From an uncultured Mediterranea sp. (lineage in GTDB: Bacteria; Bacteroidota; Bacteroidia; Bacteroidales; Bacteroidaceae): a stretch of DNA of 27,740 nt. Both the position numbers and the translations under genes were made by a program. The DNA lies in NCBI GenBank assembly GCA_946007445.1, contig CAMGAL010000004.1, positions 1 through 27,740 of the forward strand, read 5' to 3'. Numbering within the stretch: position 1 is the first letter of the stretch; each line of letters starts with the position of its first letter. This document shows, piece after piece, positions 24,750 to 27,740 of the stretch. The notes under the pieces are model-generated. The model did no database searches. It worked only from the letters and a program-made list of their open reading frames with translations, and was not told the DNA's origin.

Positions 24750-25628
24750 ATGCGTCGCCTGCTCTACATACTGCTCCTGCTGCTGGCAACGGTGCTGCTT
24801 GTGCTGCTGCTCAGGGGGTGTGCAGTCACCTCCTGCCTCATCCCTTCGACGGGCATGGAGAACACCTTGCGCCAAGGCGAACGCATCCTGGTGAACAAGT
24901 GGAGCTACGGACTGCGCCTGCCGGGCATGGCTTGGTGGGGCTACCGGCGCTGGCGGGAGAGGCCGGTGGGGCGTGGCGACGTGGTGGTGTTCAACAATCC
25001 TGCCAACCACAAGGAACCGCTCATCAGCCGTCGCGAGACCTACATAGGGCGCTGCATCGGCCTGCCGGGCGACACGCTCTGGGTCGATTCGCTCTTTGTG
25101 GTGCACCGCCCGCAGTGGCAAGGACCCGACGCCAAGTCGCTCTACCGCTATCCGCGGAGGCAGCAAGCCGTGCTGGACACCCTCTTGCGGCGGTTGGCCA
25201 TCACGACCGATGCGGCTTGGCCGCTCGATTCGCTCCATCTGCTGCGCAGCTTCAGCCGCTACGAGTACTACCTGCTGCAGCAGGCCTCGACCGATGGACA
25301 GTGGTTGCAGCCGTGGCACGCCGGCCAGGCTCTGCCTTTGCATCCGCTGGTGGTGCCCCGTCGGGGAGTGCCCGTCGAGGTGCATCCGTGGAATGTGGTC
25401 CAGCTCTGCAACCCCCTGCGGCTCCACGAGCATCGGAAGGCCGCCCGGCGAGGCGATTCGCTCTTGCTGGACGGAAAGCCCGTGAGCCACTGTCGCTTCA
25501 GCAAGGATTACCATTGGGTAGTGACCGACAATGCGGCCAATACCACCGACTCCCGGCGCTTCGGCTTGGTGCCCAAAGACCATTTCATCGGACGTGCCTT
25601 CCGCTTGGGGCAGCGACATCCCTTCTAA
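24750..25628 (+). CDS. S26 signal peptidase-like protein lacking both catalytic residues
   Basis: 292 residues, clearly homologous to the upstream lepB: one N-terminal TM helix (about 4-22), then the box IPSTGMENTL aligned with IPSSSLEKSL, the box ETYIGRCIGLPGDTL aligned with ENYVKRCIGLPGDTL, and TDNAANTTDSR aligned with GDNRHNSADSR. The alignment puts Gly35 at the catalytic Ser and Gly100 at the catalytic Lys; I confirmed both from the codons (GGC and GGG). The fold-defining residues are kept and the frame is intact, so this is a pseudoenzyme rather than a decayed gene. It starts directly at the lepB stop, suggesting it acts with LepB. Ser33 or Thr34 could be argued as a shifted nucleophile, but no Lys replaces Gly100. 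Confidence 0.88.
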   Translation: MRRLLYILLLLLATVLLVLLLRGCAVTSCLIPSTGMENTLRQGERILVNKWSYGLRLPGMAWWGYRRWRERPVGRGDVVVFNNPANHKEPLISRRETYIGRCIGLPGDTLWVDSLFVVHRPQWQGPDAKSLYRYPRRQQAVLDTLLRRLAITTDAAWPLDSLHLLRSFSRYEYYLLQQASTDGQWLQPWHAGQALPLHPLVVPRRGVPVEVHPWNVVQLCNPLRLHEHRKAARRGDSLLLDGKPVSHCRFSKDYHWVVTDNAANTTDSRRFGLVPKDHFIGRAFRLGQRHPF

Positions 25629-25648
25629 CTGATTAACCATACTTCCTT

Positions 25649-26293
25649 ATGACGGTCTATCTCTCTTCCGCCTATCTGGCCCCTGTCTCCTACTACGCCT
25701 GCCTGCTTCATGCTGACCGCGTGGTGACGGAGCAGCACGACCACTACATGAAGCAGACCTACCGCAACCGCTGCACCATTGCCGGCCCCGACGGACCGCT
25801 CGCCTTGACTGTTCCCATCGTGAAGCCCGATACGCCCAAGTGTCCCATGCGCGACATCCGCATCTCCGACCACGGCAACTGGCGCCACCTGCACTGGAAT
25901 GCCTTGGAGTCGGCTTACGGGCAGTCGCCCTTTTGGGAGTACTATCGCGACGATTTCCGCCCCTTCTATGAGCAGCGCTACGATTACCTGATGGACTACA
26001 ACGAGGCGTTGCAATCGCTGGTATGCAGCCTGATAGACTTCGAGCCGAGGGTGGAGCGCAGCGAGCAATACCTGTCGGCTACCGATGCTGATGGCGATCT
26101 CCTCGATCTGCGCGAAGCCATCCATCCCAAGCGCGACCTTCACCTGTCGCTTCCCCACTATCGGCCGGTGGACTACTACCAGGTATTTGCCACCCGACTC
26201 GGCTTCCTGCCCGACCTCAGTATCATCGATTTGCTCTGCAACATGGGGCCGGAGAGCCTGTTGGTGCTTCGTCAAATGAAAATGAATCACTAA
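25649..26293 (+). CDS. WbqC-like family protein
   Basis: 214 residues, full length for the family. Typical segments are SSAYLAPVSYYACLLHAD at the N-terminus, HYMKQTYRNRCTI, LTVPIVK, DIRISDHGNWRHLHWNALES and SPFWEYYRDDF. WbqC-like proteins occur in polysaccharide loci and elsewhere; the reaction is unknown. It follows the lepB-like gene by 20 nt and ends the dapB operon. Confidence 0.88.
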   Translation: MTVYLSSAYLAPVSYYACLLHADRVVTEQHDHYMKQTYRNRCTIAGPDGPLALTVPIVKPDTPKCPMRDIRISDHGNWRHLHWNALESAYGQSPFWEYYRDDFRPFYEQRYDYLMDYNEALQSLVCSLIDFEPRVERSEQYLSATDADGDLLDLREAIHPKRDLHLSLPHYRPVDYYQVFATRLGFLPDLSIIDLLCNMGPESLLVLRQMKMNH

Positions 26294-26325
26294 AAATTTC
26301 TCCGTGTCTCTGTGTTCATCCTCGT

Positions 26326-26373
26326 CAACTCAACAACTCAACAACTCAAAAACTTAATAACTCAACAACTCAA
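26326..26373. repeat. CAACTCAA tandem repeat in the SPFH gene leader
   Basis: Three perfect head-to-tail 8-bp units CAACTCAA (26326-26349), a divergent AACTTAATAACT segment, and a fourth unit (26366-26373), ending 4 nt before the ATG. The 14-mer AACTCAAAAACTTA (26343-26356) is shared with the uppP leader. Just upstream (26302-26317) is a CCGTGTCTCTGTGTTC segment related to the tandem repeat at 27360-27416. Confidence 0.65.
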
Positions 26374-26377
26374 AGTC

Positions 26378-27187
26378 ATGTCAACCAAAAATGCTACAGT
26401 GAAAATCGGTGCGGCCGGTGTGCTGCTCATTACCGTGTTTGTGTGTTTCATCGCCATGTTTGCCATCGAACGTATCGACTCAGGCCAGACAGGCATCATT
26501 GTCAACCTGGCCGGCAGCGAGCGTGGAGTGGACGATGCCAAGGTAGAGACCGGCTGGGTGATGTACAACCGCTTTGCCAAGCAGCTGTTCGAGTATCCGG
26601 CCTTTGCCCAGATTGTGGACTATGAACCTTTCGACATCCAGGACAAGAAGGGCACCATCTTCAAGACCGACCCCACCATCGAGTACTACATCGAGCGCGA
26701 GAATGCCAAGATTGTCTTCCTGCGCTACCGCAAGACCACAGTCGAACTGGAGCAGAGCGTCATCCTCACCGAGGTGAAGAATGCCTACAAGGACGTGGCC
26801 GGACTCTACGAGACCGACTCGCTCATCAACAACCGCCCTGCCTTCGAGAAGGAGGTGGAGGAGCTGCTGAAAGAGCGCCTCAGCAAGCGTGGTTTCACCT
26901 TCACCAACATCCAGTCGTCCGTGAAGCCCAACGATGTGTTGCAGGCTGCCATCGACGCCAAGAATACCGCCGTGCAGAATGCCCTGAAGGTGGAGAACGA
27001 GAAGAAGGCGGCCATTGCCGAGGCTGAGAAGGTGGTGGCAGCTGCCAAAGGCAAGGCCGACGCGAACCGCATCTTGCAGCAGAGCATCACGCCCGAGCTC
27101 ATCCAGCTCAAGGCTGTGGAGAAGTGGGACGGCAAGTTGCCTCTTTCTACCAGCGGCAACCCCCTGCCTTTCATGAAGTTGCAGTAA
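26378..27187 (+). CDS. SPFH/prohibitin (band 7) family protein
   Basis: 269 residues. One N-terminal TM anchor (about 9-29) is followed by the SPFH domain (about 30-205: ERIDSGQTGIIVNLAGSERG, GWVMYNRFAKQLFEYP) and a C-terminal Ala/Glu/Lys-rich coiled coil (ENEKKAAIAEAEKVVAAAKG, about 208-228). Such proteins form large membrane rings and often associate with membrane proteases such as FtsH. I chose ATG 26378 over an in-frame GTG at 26312, because the latter would translate the low-complexity leader repeat and the TM anchor begins right after the ATG. Confidence 0.92.
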   Translation: MSTKNATVKIGAAGVLLITVFVCFIAMFAIERIDSGQTGIIVNLAGSERGVDDAKVETGWVMYNRFAKQLFEYPAFAQIVDYEPFDIQDKKGTIFKTDPTIEYYIERENAKIVFLRYRKTTVELEQSVILTEVKNAYKDVAGLYETDSLINNRPAFEKEVEELLKERLSKRGFTFTNIQSSVKPNDVLQAAIDAKNTAVQNALKVENEKKAAIAEAEKVVAAAKGKADANRILQQSITPELIQLKAVEKWDGKLPLSTSGNPLPFMKLQ

Positions 27188-27241
27188 AAGTGGCTCATAC
27201 GATATTTGGAGTGATTGACAATCCTGTTCGTTTGTCCCGAA

Positions 27242-27312
27242 GGAGCAGACCTGCGTGTCTGCCCTGATTGCCATTGCGTTGCGTATTCGGGCAGACACAT
27301 AGGTCTGCCCCT
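27242..27312. repeat. Pair of inverted REP-like palindromes
   Basis: Left unit: GCAGAC-CTGCGT-GTCTGC (27245-27262). Right unit: GGGCAGAC-ACATAG-GTCTGCCC (27289-27310), a perfect 8-bp stem with a 6-nt loop. The units are in opposite orientation and separated by about 26 nt, like a bacterial interspersed mosaic element. They follow the SPFH gene and may also act as its terminator or mRNA stabiliser. A third relative is at 7816-7835. Confidence 0.7.
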
Positions 27313-27359
27313 ACCGGCTAACTACCTCATAGAACGCAGAAGGCACGGACGTAATAGAA

Positions 27360-27416
27360 TCTGTGTTAATCCGTATCATCTGTGTGAATCCGCATCATCC
27401 GTGTGAATCCGTGGTT
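27360..27416. repeat. Three tandem 19-bp repeats
   Basis: Units at 27360-27378, 27379-27397 and 27398-27416, each of the form TCYGTGTKAATCCGYRTCA with a few changes in the last. No open frame uses them. Related but non-tandem sequence is seen at about 17974-18006 and 26302-26317. Confidence 0.8.
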
Positions 27417-27435
27417 TTCACCTTGCCTTATGGGC

Positions 27436-27500
27436 AAAAAAAAAGGAGTACCGCTGTACTCCAACCTTTGTTAACCTTAAATCTAATACTATGAAAAACA
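27436..27500 (-). ncRNA. Candidate small RNA with own promoter and terminator
   Basis: On the minus strand a consensus promoter ends at 27506; transcription from about 27500 would give a short RNA ending in a perfect hairpin GGAGTAC-AGCG-GTACTCC (27462-27445) followed by nine T (27444-27436). The body holds the sequence AAGGTTAACAAAGGTT with its repeated AAGGTT. No coding frame of any length fits. Size is about 65 nt. I do not recall a named Rfam family that it matches. Confidence 0.65.
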
Positions 27501-27505
27501 CACTG

Positions 27506-27536
27506 CAAAGGTACGGCTTTCCGGCATATCTGCAAA
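27506..27536 (-). promoter_or_regulatory. Consensus promoter of the candidate sRNA (TTTG-N19-TACCTTTG)
   Basis: Minus strand TTTG (27536-27533) precedes TACCTTTG (27513-27506) by 19 nt, a full match to the Bacteroidetes promoter pattern. No open frame follows before the terminator at 27462-27436. Confidence 0.75.
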
Positions 27537-27663
27537 TGATTTGCCCAGAAAAATATGTTTTATAACATAATTTGAGCTCTCCACAGACTTATTAACGGAA
27601 ATCGCCCCCCTTATCCTTTGAGAAAAAGGATTGTCTCCTGTTATAATTGGCAGATTTAATTAG

Positions 27664-27671
27664 TATTTTTG
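27664..27671 (+). promoter_or_regulatory. -7 promoter element for a gene beyond the right edge
   Basis: TATTTTTG matches TAnnTTTG. No start codon with a long frame follows before the window ends. A small hairpin ATCCTTT/AAAGGAT (27613-27631) lies upstream. The remainder of 27514-27740 holds nothing else I can name. Confidence 0.45.
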
Positions 27672-27740
27672 CCATGTCTATCGTCGAAATGTAAGCAACA
27701 AGAAATATAATTGTACTCTTTTGGGTGCAATATAAGATAT

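Noticed and set aside
24750..25628. The second S26 gene as a frameshifted or decayed pseudogene
   Set aside because: The frame is complete, the other S26 boxes are intact and only the two dyad residues are lost, so a pseudoenzyme is the better reading.
24288..25640. A 450-codon minus-strand frame across the lepB/pseudo-lepB junction
   Set aside because: The plus-strand frames carry clear S26 motifs; the antisense frame spans two real genes and has no domain pattern.
26312..26377. In-frame GTG start that would extend the SPFH protein by 22 residues
   Set aside because: The extension translates the CAACTCAA/AACTTA leader repeat, and the TM anchor begins directly after ATG 26378.
27242..27416. 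A CRISPR array in the right-hand intergenic region
   Set aside because: The units are 19-bp direct repeats without spacers, next to inverted palindromes; there are no cas genes.
27491..27590. A short plus-strand peptide beginning ATGAAAAACACACTGC
   Set aside because: No promoter on that strand, short frame, and the opposite strand carries a full promoter-hairpin-T9 unit that explains the sequence.

Overview
The window looks like chromosomal DNA of a Bacteroides/Phocaeicola-type gut bacterium (Bacteroidales). The reasons are: many intergenic regions carry the Bacteroidetes -7 element TAnnTTTG, in three places with a TTTG about 19-20 nt upstream; there are no Shine-Dalgarno sequences; the gene families are typical of the group (DUF3098, DUF2851, WbqC-like, BspA-type leucine-rich repeats, GH43 lipoprotein, a 945-residue LeuS); and the gene order methyltransferase-ftsX-DUF3098-uppP-truB-queA-folK is one I associate with this order. 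No phage, transposon, CRISPR array, tRNA or rRNA is visible. The window is mostly housekeeping DNA, with interest in the non-coding spaces and in one pseudoenzyme.

Layout. (1) 1-1246, minus: a secreted BspA-like LRR protein whose C-terminus lies outside the window; it is easily missed because it has no stop codon inside the window. (2) 1508-6660, plus: a tightly packed operon with a zinc-ribbon methyltransferase, ftsX, DUF3098, uppP, truB, queA and folK (envelope/division, undecaprenyl phosphate recycling, tRNA modification, folate). (3) 6657-7739, minus: an ECF sigma factor followed directly by a coiled-coil, four-TM membrane protein. (4) 7882-9680, minus: uxuA and a SpoU/TrmH RNA methyltransferase, each with its own promoter. 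(5) 10206-11150, plus: nadA behind a leader of about 230 nt. (6) 11207-15553, minus: leuS, a YitT-family membrane protein and rdgB as an operon. (7) 15554-16007: non-coding, with a DnaA-box-like cluster and a strong terminator. (8) 16008-20013, minus: two paralogous two-module GH43 proteins, one a lipoprotein and one a secreted or periplasmic protein. (9) 20178-22392: eamA and DUF2851, convergent and sharing a terminator. (10) 22490-26293, plus: dapB, lepB, a second S26-like gene lacking both catalytic residues, and a WbqC-like gene, followed by an SPFH protein (26378-27187). (11) 27188-27740: non-coding, with REP-like palindromes, 19-bp tandem repeats, a candidate small RNA on the minus strand and a promoter for a gene beyond the right edge.

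Most noteworthy: the lepB/pseudo-lepB pair, in which the second copy has Gly at both catalytic dyad positions; a roughly 65-nt candidate sRNA with a consensus promoter and terminator; a DnaA-box cluster upstream of leuS that could be a replication origin or DnaA-regulated site; a pair of GTTGATAAC-N3-GTTGATA sites upstream of both trmH and leuS; and a possible nuclease-like signature in DUF2851. All functional claims rest on reading motifs by eye; no database search was run.
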